The translations under genes and the position numbers were made by a program. From the NCBI RefSeq assembly GCF_018131225.1, contig NZ_JAFCMM010000001.1, forward strand, positions 1,488,001 through 1,552,000: a stretch of DNA of 64,000 bases. Direction: 5' to 3'. The DNA comes from Bradyrhizobium sp. U87765 SZCCT0048 (GTDB lineage: Bacteria > Pseudomonadota > Alphaproteobacteria > Rhizobiales > Xanthobacteraceae). Under the pieces are notes generated by a model. The model was not told where the DNA came from. It saw nothing but the letters and a program-made list of their open reading frames with translations, and searched no databases. This document shows, one piece after another, positions 45,086-54,430 of this stretch. The number at the start of each line of letters is the position of its first letter. Position 1 is the first letter of the stretch.

Positions 45086-46728
45086 CCGCGCAGGCTGACA
45101 ACGTCGTTCTCGACATCCGCAATCTTGTCGTCGGGCTGCGCGCACGGCACGGCAGCGAAGGCATCATCGACGACATCTCGCTGCAGGCGCGTGCCGGCAA
45201 GACCCTGAGCGTGGTCGGCGAAAGCGGATCCGGCAAGTCGGTGACGTCGCTCGCGGTCATGGGATTGCTGCCGAAAAAATCCCTCGCCATCACCGGCGGC
45301 AGCATCAGCCTTGCCGGCGAGGACATCCGCAGCGCCTCGGACCGCCGCCTGCGCCAGTTGCGTGCCACCACCATGGCGATGATCTTCCAGGAGCCGATGA
45401 CGGCGCTCAACCCGGTCGTCCCCGTCGGCCGCCAGATCGACGAGGTGCTGCGCACCCATACGCCTCTCGATGCCCGCGCCCGCCGCCAGCGCATCCTCGC
45501 GATGATGGAACAGGTGCGCCTGCCGGACGTCGAGCGCATCTTCAACTCCTACCCTCATCGCCTGTCAGGCGGCCAGCGCCAACGCATCATGATCGCGATG
45601 GCGCTGATCCTCGAACCCAAGCTGCTGATCGCCGACGAGCCGACCACGGCGCTCGACGTCACCACGCAGAAGCAGATCCTCACCCTGATCCGCGACCTCC
45701 AGAAGGACCACGGCACCGCCGTGCTGTTCATTACCCATGACATGGGCGTCGTCGCCGAGATCGCCGACGAGGTCGTGGTGATGCGGCGCGGCCGCCTCGT
45801 CGAGCAGGGCCCACTGCGCCAGGTGCTCAGCAATCCGGCCCAGGACTATACCCGCAACCTGCTCGCCACCGTCCCGAGCCTCGTTCCGCGGCCGCCACGC
45901 GCGTCGACCGATGCCCCGATCGTGCTGGAGACCACCGAGCTCGGCAAGGTCTACCGCGAGCGTTCGCTGTTCGGTGGCACGCGCGAGGTCGCGGCGGCCA
46001 GGGACGTGTCGCTGACGCTGCAGAAGGGCCGCACGCTCGGCATCGTCGGCGAGAGCGGCTCCGGCAAGTCGACGGTTGCGCGTTGCATCGTGCGCCTGAT
46101 CGACCCGACCTCCGGCGGCATTCGCCTTGTCGGCCGCGAAATCTCGTTCCTGTCGCGGCGATTGCTCCAGCCGCATCGCAAGCGCATCCAGATGATCTTC
46201 CAGGATCCCTACCGCTCGCTCAACCCGCGGCTTACGGTCGGCGAAACCATCGCCGAGGGACCGGTCAACTACGGCACAACGCACAAGGAAGCGCTCGCAC
46301 GGGCGCGTGAACTGTTGCGACTGGTCGACCTGCCGACCGACGCCATCGCGCGCTATCCCCACCAGTTCTCCGGCGGTCAGCGTCAGCGTATCGCGATCGC
46401 CCGCGCGCTCGCGATGGACCCCGACGTGCTGGTGGCGGACGAAGCGGTCTCCGCCCTCGACGTCTCCGTCCAGGACCAGGTGCTCAAGCTGCTCGACGAG
46501 ATCCAGGCGCGGCTCGGCATCGCGCTGTTGTTCATCACCCACGACCTGCGCGTCGCTGCGCAGATCTGCGACGACGTCATCGTGATGCAGCATGGCCTCA
46601 TCGTCGAACAGGGCGCAGCTGGTGAAATCCTCACCCATCCGCAGCAGACCTACACCCGCCAGTTGCTGGAGGCCGCACCGGGCCGCAACTGGGATTTCGC
46701 CAACTTCCGTCCGGTGTCCGTCCAGTAG
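45082..46728 (+). CDS. ABC transporter ATP-binding protein, DppD-DppF fusion type
   Basis: 548 residues holding two complete ABC domains. Domain 1 has VVGESGSGKSVTSL, LSGGQRQRIMIAMAL and LLIADEPTTALD; domain 2 has IVGESGSGKSTVAR, FSGGQRQRIAIARAL and VLVADEAVSALD. Both keep the switch histidine (FITHD). Unlike the BMP-type ATPase, both domains look competent, as in GsiA/DppDF fusions. The ATG overlaps the DppC stop (ATGA). It powers import of a peptide-like or amino-acid-derived solute. Confidence 0.93.
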   Translation: MTAQADNVVLDIRNLVVGLRARHGSEGIIDDISLQARAGKTLSVVGESGSGKSVTSLAVMGLLPKKSLAITGGSISLAGEDIRSASDRRLRQLRATTMAMIFQEPMTALNPVVPVGRQIDEVLRTHTPLDARARRQRILAMMEQVRLPDVERIFNSYPHRLSGGQRQRIMIAMALILEPKLLIADEPTTALDVTTQKQILTLIRDLQKDHGTAVLFITHDMGVVAEIADEVVVMRRGRLVEQGPLRQVLSNPAQDYTRNLLATVPSLVPRPPRASTDAPIVLETTELGKVYRERSLFGGTREVAAARDVSLTLQKGRTLGIVGESGSGKSTVARCIVRLIDPTSGGIRLVGREISFLSRRLLQPHRKRIQMIFQDPYRSLNPRLTVGETIAEGPVNYGTTHKEALARARELLRLVDLPTDAIARYPHQFSGGQRQRIAIARALAMDPDVLVADEAVSALDVSVQDQVLKLLDEIQARLGIALLFITHDLRVAAQICDDVIVMQHGLIVEQGAAGEILTHPQQTYTRQLLEAAPGRNWDFANFRPVSVQ

Positions 46729-46776
46729 CTTCCTCCCCCAACGTCAGAAGACGCAGCCAACGCGCCAGGTTCCTGA

Positions 46777-48291
46777 ATGTCCTCCCATCGTATCGCCATC
46801 GCCGGCTTTCTCCACGAGACCAACACCTTCGCTCCGACCAAGGCCGCCTATGACGGCTTTGTGCATGGCGGCGGCTGGCCGCCGATGGAAACCGGCGCCG
46901 ATGTGATCACCCGCATTCGCGGTATCAATGTCGGCCTTGCCGGCTTCATCGACAGCGCCGAACAGAGCGGCTGGGATCTCGTACCCACCATCTGGTGCGC
47001 GGCAAGCCCATCGGCCCACGTCCGTGAAGACGCCTACGAGCGCATCGCCGCCGTGATCATCGACGGCATCGCCAACGCCGGACCCCTCGATGGCGTCTAC
47101 CTCGACCTGCACGGCGCCATGGTCACCGAGCATCTCGACGATGGCGAAGGTGAACTGCTGGCGCGTGTGCGCAAGGTCATCGGTCCGGACGTGCCGCTGG
47201 TGGTCAGCCTCGACCTGCACGCCAACATCACGCCGGCGATGGTCGCGCACGCCGACGCGCTCGTCGCCTACCGCACCTATCCCCATGTCGACATGGCCGA
47301 CACCGGCCGCGCCGCCGCCCGCCATCTCGCGCTGCTGCTGGACACGCCGCGCCGCTTTGCCAAGGCCTTCCGGCAGTTGCCATTCCTGATCCCGATCAGC
47401 TGGCAGTGCACCAACGACGAGCCGTGCAAAACGATCTACGCCGATCTCGCCAAACTCGAAAGCAAGGCTGTGCCGACGCTGTCGTTCGCACCGGGCTTTC
47501 CCGCCGCGGATTTTCCGGATTGCGGCGCCGCGGTCGTCGCCTATGGCGTGACCCAGGCCGATGCCGACCGCGCGGCGGATGCGGTCGTCGGCATGATCGA
47601 GGGGCAGGAGGATGCCTTCGACGGGCGCATCTACTCGCCTGACGAGGGCGTGACGCACGCCATGGCGCTCGCCGCTAGCGCGCGCAAGCCGATCGTCATC
47701 GCCGATACCCAGGACAACCCCGGCGCCGGCGGCGATTCCGACACAACCGGCATGCTGCGCGCGCTGCTGCGCAATGGCGCGGACAAGGCCGCGATCGGTG
47801 TCATCGTCGACCCCGAGGCCGCGCAGGCGGCCCACGCGGCTGGCGTCGGGCAGAGCGTGACCCTCGCCCTCGGCGGCAAGTCCGGCATTCCCGGGGACGC
47901 ACCGCTGATCGAAACCTTCGTGGTCGAGCAACTGTCCGACGGCCGCTTCCTCGCCCCCGGTCCTTATTTCGGCGGCAGCCAGATGAATCTCGGTCCGTCG
48001 GCATGCCTGCGCATCGGCGGCGTCCGTATCGTCGTCGGCTCACGCAAGGCCCAACTTGCCGACCAGGCCATGTTCCGCTTCGTCGGCATCGAGCCGACCG
48101 AGCAGGCGATCCTGGTCAACAAGAGCTCGGTGCATTTCCGTGCCGACTTCGAGCCAATTGCCGAGACCATCCTGATTTGTGCCGCGCCGGGCGCGATGCC
48201 CGCCGACACCGCCGCACTGCCCTGGACGCGCCTGCGTCCCGGCGTGCGCATCAAGCCCAACGGCCCGGCCTTCGCCGGCCGGCCGCAATAA
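46777..48291 (+). CDS. M81 family metallopeptidase (MlrC-like)
   Basis: 504 residues. The N-terminal IAIAGFLHETNTFAP is the MlrC family signature, and the central DLHGAMVTE and SLDLHANITPAM blocks carry the predicted zinc ligands. The C-terminal domain opens with QDNPGAGGDSDTTGMLRALL. MlrC was named for the last step of microcystin breakdown, but most family members are of unknown function and sit with peptide importers. Here it lies 48 bases behind the Dpp-like ATPase gene and ahead of an M20 amidohydrolase, so it probably degrades an imported peptide. Cytosolic, no signal peptide. Confidence 0.9.
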   Translation: MSSHRIAIAGFLHETNTFAPTKAAYDGFVHGGGWPPMETGADVITRIRGINVGLAGFIDSAEQSGWDLVPTIWCAASPSAHVREDAYERIAAVIIDGIANAGPLDGVYLDLHGAMVTEHLDDGEGELLARVRKVIGPDVPLVVSLDLHANITPAMVAHADALVAYRTYPHVDMADTGRAAARHLALLLDTPRRFAKAFRQLPFLIPISWQCTNDEPCKTIYADLAKLESKAVPTLSFAPGFPAADFPDCGAAVVAYGVTQADADRAADAVVGMIEGQEDAFDGRIYSPDEGVTHAMALAASARKPIVIADTQDNPGAGGDSDTTGMLRALLRNGADKAAIGVIVDPEAAQAAHAAGVGQSVTLALGGKSGIPGDAPLIETFVVEQLSDGRFLAPGPYFGGSQMNLGPSACLRIGGVRIVVGSRKAQLADQAMFRFVGIEPTEQAILVNKSSVHFRADFEPIAETILICAAPGAMPADTAALPWTRLRPGVRIKPNGPAFAGRPQ

Positions 48292-48323
48292 CAACCCGTT
48301 CGAACCTCAATCGGATTTCAGCC

Positions 48324-49493
48324 ATGACCAACATCCCCCTGATCGACAGCTTCGCCGACGAACTCACTGCCATTCGCCGCGACATTCACGCCCATCCCGA
48401 GATCGGCTTCGAGGAGGAGCGCACCTCGGGCATCGTTGCCGACAAGCTCACGCAGTGGGGCATCGAGGTGCATCGCGGCATCGGCGGCACCGGTGTCGTC
48501 GGCCTGCTCAAGGGCAAGGGTGGCAGCAGCAAGCGCGTCGGCCTGCGCGCCGACATGGACGCGCTGCCGATGGAGGAAAAGACTAATCTGCCCTGGCGGT
48601 CCACCATTCCGAACCGCTTCCATGGCTGCGGCCATGACGGCCACACCACCATCCTGCTGGGCACCGCGCGCTATCTCGCCGAAACGCGCAACTTCGACGG
48701 CACCGCCGTGTTCATCTTCCAGCCGGCGGAGGAAGGCCTCGGCGGCGCGCGTGCGATGATCGCCGACAAACTGTTCCAGCGCTTTCCGTGCGACGAGGTC
48801 TATGGCCTGCACAACGCGCCGGATCTCGGGCCGCGTCAGGTCACGGTGTTTCCGGGACCGGCGATGGCAGCTGCCGATTTCTTCGACATCACGGTCACCG
48901 GCTATGGCAGCCACGGCGCCATGCCGGACCGCTCGCGCGATCCCGTGGTGATTGCGATGACGCTGGGACAGGCGCTGCAGACCATCGTCAGCCGCAACGT
49001 CGATCCGCTGAAGTCCGCCGTGGTGTCGATCACCCAGTTCCACGCCGGCTCGGCCTACAACGTCATCCCGAACGAAGCGAAACTCGCGGGCACGGTTCGC
49101 ACCTTCTCCAACGAAGTCCGCGAGCAGGTGCGCGATCGCATGCGCACCCTCGCAGCCGGCATCGCCAGCGCCTTCCAGGTCGAGATCGACGTTCAGATCC
49201 GCGACATTTTCTCGGTGCTGGTCAACAACGAGCTGCATGCCCATGCGGTCGCCGACGTCGCCCGCGAGATCGTCGGTGCCGACAATGTCTCGACGACGCC
49301 GGCGCCGAAGATGGGCAGCGAGGACTTCGCCGACATGCTCCATGCGGTGCCCGGCGCCTATTTCTGGCTGGGCCACGAGGGTTCGGTTCCCGTGCACAAT
49401 CCGGGATTCGTGCTCGACGACGCCATCCTGCCCGTCGGCGCCAGCCTGTTCTCGCGCATCATCGAAACGCGGATGCCGCTCGCCGGCGCGTGA
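48324..49493 (+). CDS. M20 family amidohydrolase (aminoacylase/hippurate hydrolase type)
   Basis: 389 residues. The metal site is clear: RADMDALPM, GCGHDGHTTILLG and PAEEGLGGARAM are the M20D amidohydrolase signatures, and HNPGFVLDDAILPVG closes the domain. It is cytosolic and typically cleaves N-acyl amino acids (hippurate, indole-acetyl or acetyl amino acids), releasing the free amino acid. Placed after the M81 peptidase in the peptide region. If the imported solute is an N-acylglycine, it would release glycine and so close the loop with the glycine riboswitches; that is inference. Confidence 0.9.
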   Translation: MTNIPLIDSFADELTAIRRDIHAHPEIGFEEERTSGIVADKLTQWGIEVHRGIGGTGVVGLLKGKGGSSKRVGLRADMDALPMEEKTNLPWRSTIPNRFHGCGHDGHTTILLGTARYLAETRNFDGTAVFIFQPAEEGLGGARAMIADKLFQRFPCDEVYGLHNAPDLGPRQVTVFPGPAMAAADFFDITVTGYGSHGAMPDRSRDPVVIAMTLGQALQTIVSRNVDPLKSAVVSITQFHAGSAYNVIPNEAKLAGTVRTFSNEVREQVRDRMRTLAAGIASAFQVEIDVQIRDIFSVLVNNELHAHAVADVAREIVGADNVSTTPAPKMGSEDFADMLHAVPGAYFWLGHEGSVPVHNPGFVLDDAILPVGASLFSRIIETRMPLAGA

Positions 49494-49504
49494 GGCTTTG
49501 ATTC

Positions 49505-49575
49505 GCATGGTGAGGAGGCGCGAAGCGCCGTAGGCGGCCGTTCGGGCCGCTCCTCAGGATGAGGTGGAGGGGTCC
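49505..49575. repeat. Palindromic intergenic repeat (clover-like)
   Basis: Outer arms GAGGAG (49512-49517) and CTCCTC (49550-49555) enclose two hairpins, GGCGC-GAA-GCGCC and GCGGCC-GTTCG-GGCCGC, then a GGATGAGGTGGAGG tail. It fills the gap between the convergent M20 and ligase genes and resembles dispersed intergenic palindromes of Bradyrhizobium-type genomes. It may also act as a bidirectional transcript end. Confidence 0.6.
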
Positions 49576-49592
49576 GTACGAAACCAACGCCC

Positions 49593-51155
49593 TCACCCCT
49601 TGTCGGCGTAGCTCACTCGCAGTTCGCGCTTGAGCAGCTTGCCGGCGGTGTTGCGCGGAAGGGTCTCGGTGAAGAACACCTGCTTGGGCACCTTGAATGG
49701 CGCGAGATGCTCGCGGGCATGGGCGAGCAGGCCCGCCTCGTCCGGTGCATGACCCGGCCGCAGCACCACGACCGCGGTGACCGCCTCGATCCACTTCGGA
49801 TCGGGCAACCCGATCACCGCGACCTCAGACACCGACGGATGCTTGAACAGTGCCTCCTCGACCTCGCGGCCAGCGACGACGACACCACCGGTCTTGATGA
49901 TGTCCTTGACGCGGTCAACCACGAAGATGAATCCGCCTTCGTCCATGTAGCCGACGTCTCCGGAGTGGAACCAGCCCCCTTCGAACGCCTCGCGCGTCTC
50001 CTCCGGCTTGTCCCAATAGCCCATCAGCAATTGCGGCGAGCGGTGCACGATCTCGCCCTGCGTGCCCGGCGGCACATCGCGCATCTCCGGATCGACGATG
50101 CGCGTCTCGACATTGAGAATCGGTCGCCCTGCGGACGCGGGCCGCGCGTCGTGCTCCTCGGGCCGCAACACCGTGGCGAGCGGACCGATCTCGCTCTGGC
50201 CATAGCAGTTGTAGACGCCGATTCCCGGCAGCCGCTGGCGCAACTCCTGCAGCACCGGCACCGGCATGATCGAGGCGCCGTAGTAGACGTTGCGCAGCGA
50301 CGACAGATCGCGCTTGTCGAAGTCGGCATGGCGCAGCAGACTGATCCAAACGGTCGGCGGCGCGAAGAACGAGGTGATGCGGTGCTGTTCGATCAGCTTC
50401 AGCACGAGGTCCGGCGCCGGCGCTTCGATGAGATGCGTGGTCGCACCCATCAGCAGCTGCGGCATCGAGAAGCAGTGCATCTGCGCGGAATGATAGAGCG
50501 GCAGCGCGGCCAGCGCGATGTCGGTGCCGCGGAATTCGAGATCGACGATGCAACTGGCATATTCGGCAAGTAGCGCACGGTGGGTCATCATCGCGCCCTT
50601 GGGCGCGGCGGTGGTGCCCGAGGTGTAGAGCAGTTGGGCAAGATCGTTGTCGTCGACATCGGTTTCGTCGAGCCGCGGTGCGGTCGCGTCGCCTGCGATC
50701 GCCAGCACATCGAACTCGCCGTCACCGGCGGACGCAAAGCGGCCATAGCAGGCGACATCGACCTCCGGCCGGACCGCAGCGACGGTGTCCACGAGGCCAC
50801 CATCATAGACCAGCACCCGCGCGCCGGACTGCCTGAGGATGTATTTGAGCTCGCCCGCGGTCAGCGCATAGTTGATCGGCACATGGACGAGGCCGGACCG
50901 GTTGCACGCCAGCCACAGCAGCAGATAAGCGTCGGAATTGCGGGCGTAGGCCGCGACGCGGTCGCCCTTGTGGAGACCCAGCGCCATCAGGCGATGCGCC
51001 ACACGCCCGGCCGCCTGCTCGAGCGCGTGGAACGTCCACTGCCGGTCCGCAAAAGTCAGCGCCACGCGGTCGCGAAACTTCGCCGCCGCCCGCCGCGTCG
51101 CATCGGCAATGGAGTTACGGCGCAGGATTTCCGGCCCCGCCTGTCCACCGGTCAT
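49593..51155 (-). CDS. AMP-dependent synthetase / acyl-CoA ligase
   Basis: 520 residues from the ATG at 51155, which has AGGGAGA upstream. All adenylate-forming motifs are present: the P-loop-like LLYTSGTTAAPKGAMMTH (A3), YNCYGQSEIGP (A5), GWFHSGDVGYMDEGGF (A7), DRVKDIIKTGG (A8) and the catalytic lysine at 506 in PRNTAGKLLKREL (A10). It activates a carboxylic acid with ATP and CoA. It is a single gene on the minus strand with no linked transporter. The acid (fatty, aromatic or other) cannot be read. It might supply the crotonase-type enzymes elsewhere in the window. Confidence 0.9.
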   Translation of the reverse strand: MTGGQAGPEILRRNSIADATRRAAAKFRDRVALTFADRQWTFHALEQAAGRVAHRLMALGLHKGDRVAAYARNSDAYLLLWLACNRSGLVHVPINYALTAGELKYILRQSGARVLVYDGGLVDTVAAVRPEVDVACYGRFASAGDGEFDVLAIAGDATAPRLDETDVDDNDLAQLLYTSGTTAAPKGAMMTHRALLAEYASCIVDLEFRGTDIALAALPLYHSAQMHCFSMPQLLMGATTHLIEAPAPDLVLKLIEQHRITSFFAPPTVWISLLRHADFDKRDLSSLRNVYYGASIMPVPVLQELRQRLPGIGVYNCYGQSEIGPLATVLRPEEHDARPASAGRPILNVETRIVDPEMRDVPPGTQGEIVHRSPQLLMGYWDKPEETREAFEGGWFHSGDVGYMDEGGFIFVVDRVKDIIKTGGVVVAGREVEEALFKHPSVSEVAVIGLPDPKWIEAVTAVVVLRPGHAPDEAGLLAHAREHLAPFKVPKQVFFTETLPRNTAGKLLKRELRVSYADKG

Positions 51156-51261
51156 TCGTCTTCTCCCTGATGATCGTTCTTGATGTCGTGGCGGGAGAGT
51201 AAGGCAGGACCGGGCAAGGAGGAAACCGATTTTGGCTGGTGAAAGCCTGAGCATTTCACCC

Positions 51262-51304
51262 AAAAAGAAAGGGAGCAAATGCCGCCGCGCGGCAAATGCT
51301 CCCT
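51262..51304 (-). terminator. Terminator of the second RND operon
   Basis: On the minus strand GGGAGCA (51298-51304) pairs with TGCTCCC (51271-51277), extended inward past TT/TT mismatches by TGCCGC/GCGGCA, and is followed by TTTCTTTTTG. It lies 30 bases past the pump stop. Confidence 0.85.
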
Positions 51305-51333
51305 CTCGCTATCGTTGGTTCGGGCTTGCCGTA

Positions 51334-54300
51334 TCAGGTCGGCTTGAGCTCGAAATCCTTGATGTCCGCGGCACGCGCCGACTTGGCTGCCGCGCGGTGA
51401 TCGGTCGCGATCGCCACATAGACGGCCGGCAGCACGAACAGCGTGAACAGCGTGCCGATCAACATGCCGGCGACCACCACGAGACCGATCGAGAAGCGGC
51501 TCGCGGCGCCGGCGCCGTTCGCCGACAGCAGCGGGAACAGGCCGGCGACCATGGCGGCGGTGGTCATCAGGATGGGCCGCAGCCGCACGCGCGCCGCCAT
51601 CTCGATGGCGGAGCGGCGGTCGAGGCCCTCCTTGAGCTGAAGCTCGTTGGCGAACTCGACCATCAGGATGCCGTGCTTGCTGATCAGCCCCACCAGCGTC
51701 AACAATCCCACCTGGGTGTAGATGTTGATGGTGGCGACGCCGAAGAACAGCGGCAGCAACGCACCCGACACGGCCATCGGCACGCTGACCAGGATCACCA
51801 GCGGGTCGCGCAGGCTTTCGAACTGCGCCGCCAGCACCAGGAAGATGATGATCAGCGCGAAGCCGAAGGTCACGGCAAGCTGGTTGCCTTCCTTCACGTA
51901 CTGACGCGAGTCCGCGAGATAGTCGTGATTGTAGCCCGCCGGCAGGTTCTTGGCTTGCTTTTCCAGGAAGTCCACCGCCGAGCCGATGGTGACGCCCGGC
52001 ATCGGCACGGCCTGGAAGGTCGCCGAGTTGAGCTGGTTGAAGTGGGTCAACGCGTTCGGGTCGGTACCGGTCTCGATCGACACCAGGGTCGACAGCGGAA
52101 TCTGCTGCCCGTTGGGCGCCGCCACGTAGTAGCCCCCGAGCATCTCCGGCGACAACCGCAGGCCGCGCGGCACCTGGGGAATGACCTGATAGGACCGTCC
52201 CTCGAGGTTGAAGCGGTTGATGTAGTTGCCGCCCAGCAGCACGGCGAGCGTATTGCCGATCTGCTGCATCGTGACGCCGAGCTCGTTGGCCTTGGAACGG
52301 TCGATCTTCACCCGGACGACCGGCTGGTTGAAGTCAAGGTCGCTGTCGCTGACGATGAACATGCCGCTCTTGCGGGCCGCATCCTTCAGCTTCTGCATCT
52401 CCTCATAAACCGCCTTGAAGTCGCGGGTCGAGCTGATCACCATCTGCACCGGCAGACCGCCCGGGCCGCCAGGCAGCGGCGGCAGATTGAAGGCGAACGC
52501 CTGCACGCCCTCGATCTTGCTGAGCTCGTTCTGGACGTCCTGTTTCATCGCCGTCGACGAACGCTTGCGCTCGTCCCACGGCTTGAGGATCATGCCCGCG
52601 ATGCCCTGGCCCGGCGACGGCAGGCCGTTGAGCACGAAGCGCAGATCGGTCTCCGGGAACTTGGCGAACGCCTTGTCGAGCTTGTCACCGTAGTAGTCGA
52701 CATAATCGATGTTGGCGTATTTCGGCGCCTTGGTCACCGAGAACAGAATGCCCTGGTCCTCCTCGGGCGCGAGCTCCTTGGACGTATTCATGTACATGAA
52801 GCCGACAAGGCCGAGGACGGTCACGGCGAACAGCGCCGTGATCGGACGGTAGTCGAGCGAGCGGTCGAGCTGACGGCCGTACCACCGCGTCACCGCACGG
52901 AACACGCGGTCCACCGCCTTGGCAAAACGCCCCTGCTCGACATGGGTCAACAGCACGGAGCACATCATCGGCGACAGGGTCAGCGCGATCACGCCGGATA
53001 CGATGACTGAACCCGCGAGCGTGAAGGCGAACTCCTTGAAGAGCGCGCCGGTGACGCCGCCGAGGAAGCCGATCGGCGCGTACACCGCCGCCAGCGTGAT
53101 GGTCATCGAGATCACCGGCCCGACAATTTCGCGCGCGCCGATCAACGATGCCTGGACTGGTGATTTGCCTTCCTCGAGATGTCGGTGGATGTTCTCCACC
53201 ACCACGATGGCGTCGTCGACCACAAGGCCGATCGCCAGCACCATGGCCAGCAGCGTCAGCAGGTTGAAGCTGAAGCCGAGCGCCAGCATGAAGATGCAGA
53301 CGCCGACCAGCGACAGCGGAATGGTGACCACCGGGATGATCACGGAGCGGAACGAGGCCAGGAACAGGAAGATCACGACGATGACGATTCCCACCGCCTC
53401 GATCAGGGTCTTCTGCACCTCGTCGATCGACGACTGGATGAATTTGGTCGAGTCGTAGGCGACCTTCATCTTCAGCGAAGGCGGCAGGTTGCGCTCGATT
53501 TCCGGGAACAGGGCCCGCACGCCCTTGACGATGTTGAGCGGGTTGCCCTGCGGCGTCGCGTTGATGCCGATGAAGATGGCATGCTCACCGTCCATCGCAA
53601 CGCTGGCGTCGGTGGTCTGGGCCGCGAGTTCGACGGTGGCGATATCCTCGATCCGGATCAATGCCCCGTCCTTGACCTTGACGGTCATCCGACGGAACTG
53701 GTCGAGGCTGGTCAGGTCGGTGTTGGTCGAGACGTTGGCGACCGTGAAGTAGCCCTTCGACTGTCCGGCGGCGGCCTGGAAGTTGTTGGCCTGGATCGCC
53801 GTTGCAACGTCGCTCGCCGACACGCCGCGGCCAGCCATGCGCGCCGGGTCGAGCCAGATGCGCATCGAGAACTGCTGGTTGCCGAGGATCTGCGCTTCGG
53901 CGACGCCGTCCACCGTGGACAGGATCGGCTGCACGACGCGCGTCATGTAGTCGGAGATCGCCGATCCCGACAGCTCGTCGCTGGAGAAGCCGATATACAT
54001 GACCGACGTGGTCTGGCCGGTCGACTTCAGGACGACCGGGTCGTTCGACTCCTTGGGGATCAGGTACTTGACCGAATTGACCTTGGCCAGCACCTCGGTC
54101 AGCGCCTGGTTCGGATCGAAGTTGAGCTTTACATACACCGAGATCGTGCTGGTGCCCTGCACCGAGGACGAGGTGATGTAATCGACGCCCTCGGCCGAGG
54201 CCACCGCCTGCTCGATCGGCGTGGTGATGAAGCCCTGCATCAGATCCGGCGACGCACCCGGATAGGCCGTCGTCACCGTGATGACGGTGTTCGACAGCTT

Positions 54301-54414
54301 CGGATACTGACGGATCGGCAGGTTCAGCGCGGCGTTCAGACCGATCAGCAGGATCAGGAGGCTGACGACGACCGAGAGCACCGGCCGTTTGATGAAGATA
54401 TCAGTGAATACCAT
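51334..54414 (-). CDS. RND efflux transporter permease (HAE1 family, MexF/MdtF-like)
   Basis: 1026 residues, starting MVFTDIFIKRPVLSVVVSLLI. It has the usual two porter domains and 12 helices, with the proton-relay aspartates in GLVVDDAIVVVENIHRHLEEGKSP and a C-terminal helix bundle ending in VLPAVYVAI. It is encoded behind its adaptor (gap 16 bases) and a TetR regulator, forming a three-gene operon: tetR, adaptor, pump. Unlike the other RND pump at 10827 it belongs to a different branch, so the two do not look like recent duplicates. No outer-membrane factor gene is present. Confidence 0.93.
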   Translation of the reverse strand: MVFTDIFIKRPVLSVVVSLLILLIGLNAALNLPIRQYPKLSNTVITVTTAYPGASPDLMQGFITTPIEQAVASAEGVDYITSSSVQGTSTISVYVKLNFDPNQALTEVLAKVNSVKYLIPKESNDPVVLKSTGQTTSVMYIGFSSDELSGSAISDYMTRVVQPILSTVDGVAEAQILGNQQFSMRIWLDPARMAGRGVSASDVATAIQANNFQAAAGQSKGYFTVANVSTNTDLTSLDQFRRMTVKVKDGALIRIEDIATVELAAQTTDASVAMDGEHAIFIGINATPQGNPLNIVKGVRALFPEIERNLPPSLKMKVAYDSTKFIQSSIDEVQKTLIEAVGIVIVVIFLFLASFRSVIIPVVTIPLSLVGVCIFMLALGFSFNLLTLLAMVLAIGLVVDDAIVVVENIHRHLEEGKSPVQASLIGAREIVGPVISMTITLAAVYAPIGFLGGVTGALFKEFAFTLAGSVIVSGVIALTLSPMMCSVLLTHVEQGRFAKAVDRVFRAVTRWYGRQLDRSLDYRPITALFAVTVLGLVGFMYMNTSKELAPEEDQGILFSVTKAPKYANIDYVDYYGDKLDKAFAKFPETDLRFVLNGLPSPGQGIAGMILKPWDERKRSSTAMKQDVQNELSKIEGVQAFAFNLPPLPGGPGGLPVQMVISSTRDFKAVYEEMQKLKDAARKSGMFIVSDSDLDFNQPVVRVKIDRSKANELGVTMQQIGNTLAVLLGGNYINRFNLEGRSYQVIPQVPRGLRLSPEMLGGYYVAAPNGQQIPLSTLVSIETGTDPNALTHFNQLNSATFQAVPMPGVTIGSAVDFLEKQAKNLPAGYNHDYLADSRQYVKEGNQLAVTFGFALIIIFLVLAAQFESLRDPLVILVSVPMAVSGALLPLFFGVATINIYTQVGLLTLVGLISKHGILMVEFANELQLKEGLDRRSAIEMAARVRLRPILMTTAAMVAGLFPLLSANGAGAASRFSIGLVVVAGMLIGTLFTLFVLPAVYVAIATDHRAAAKSARAADIKDFELKPT

Positions 54415-54430
54415 TGGTCCGGGCTTTCGA

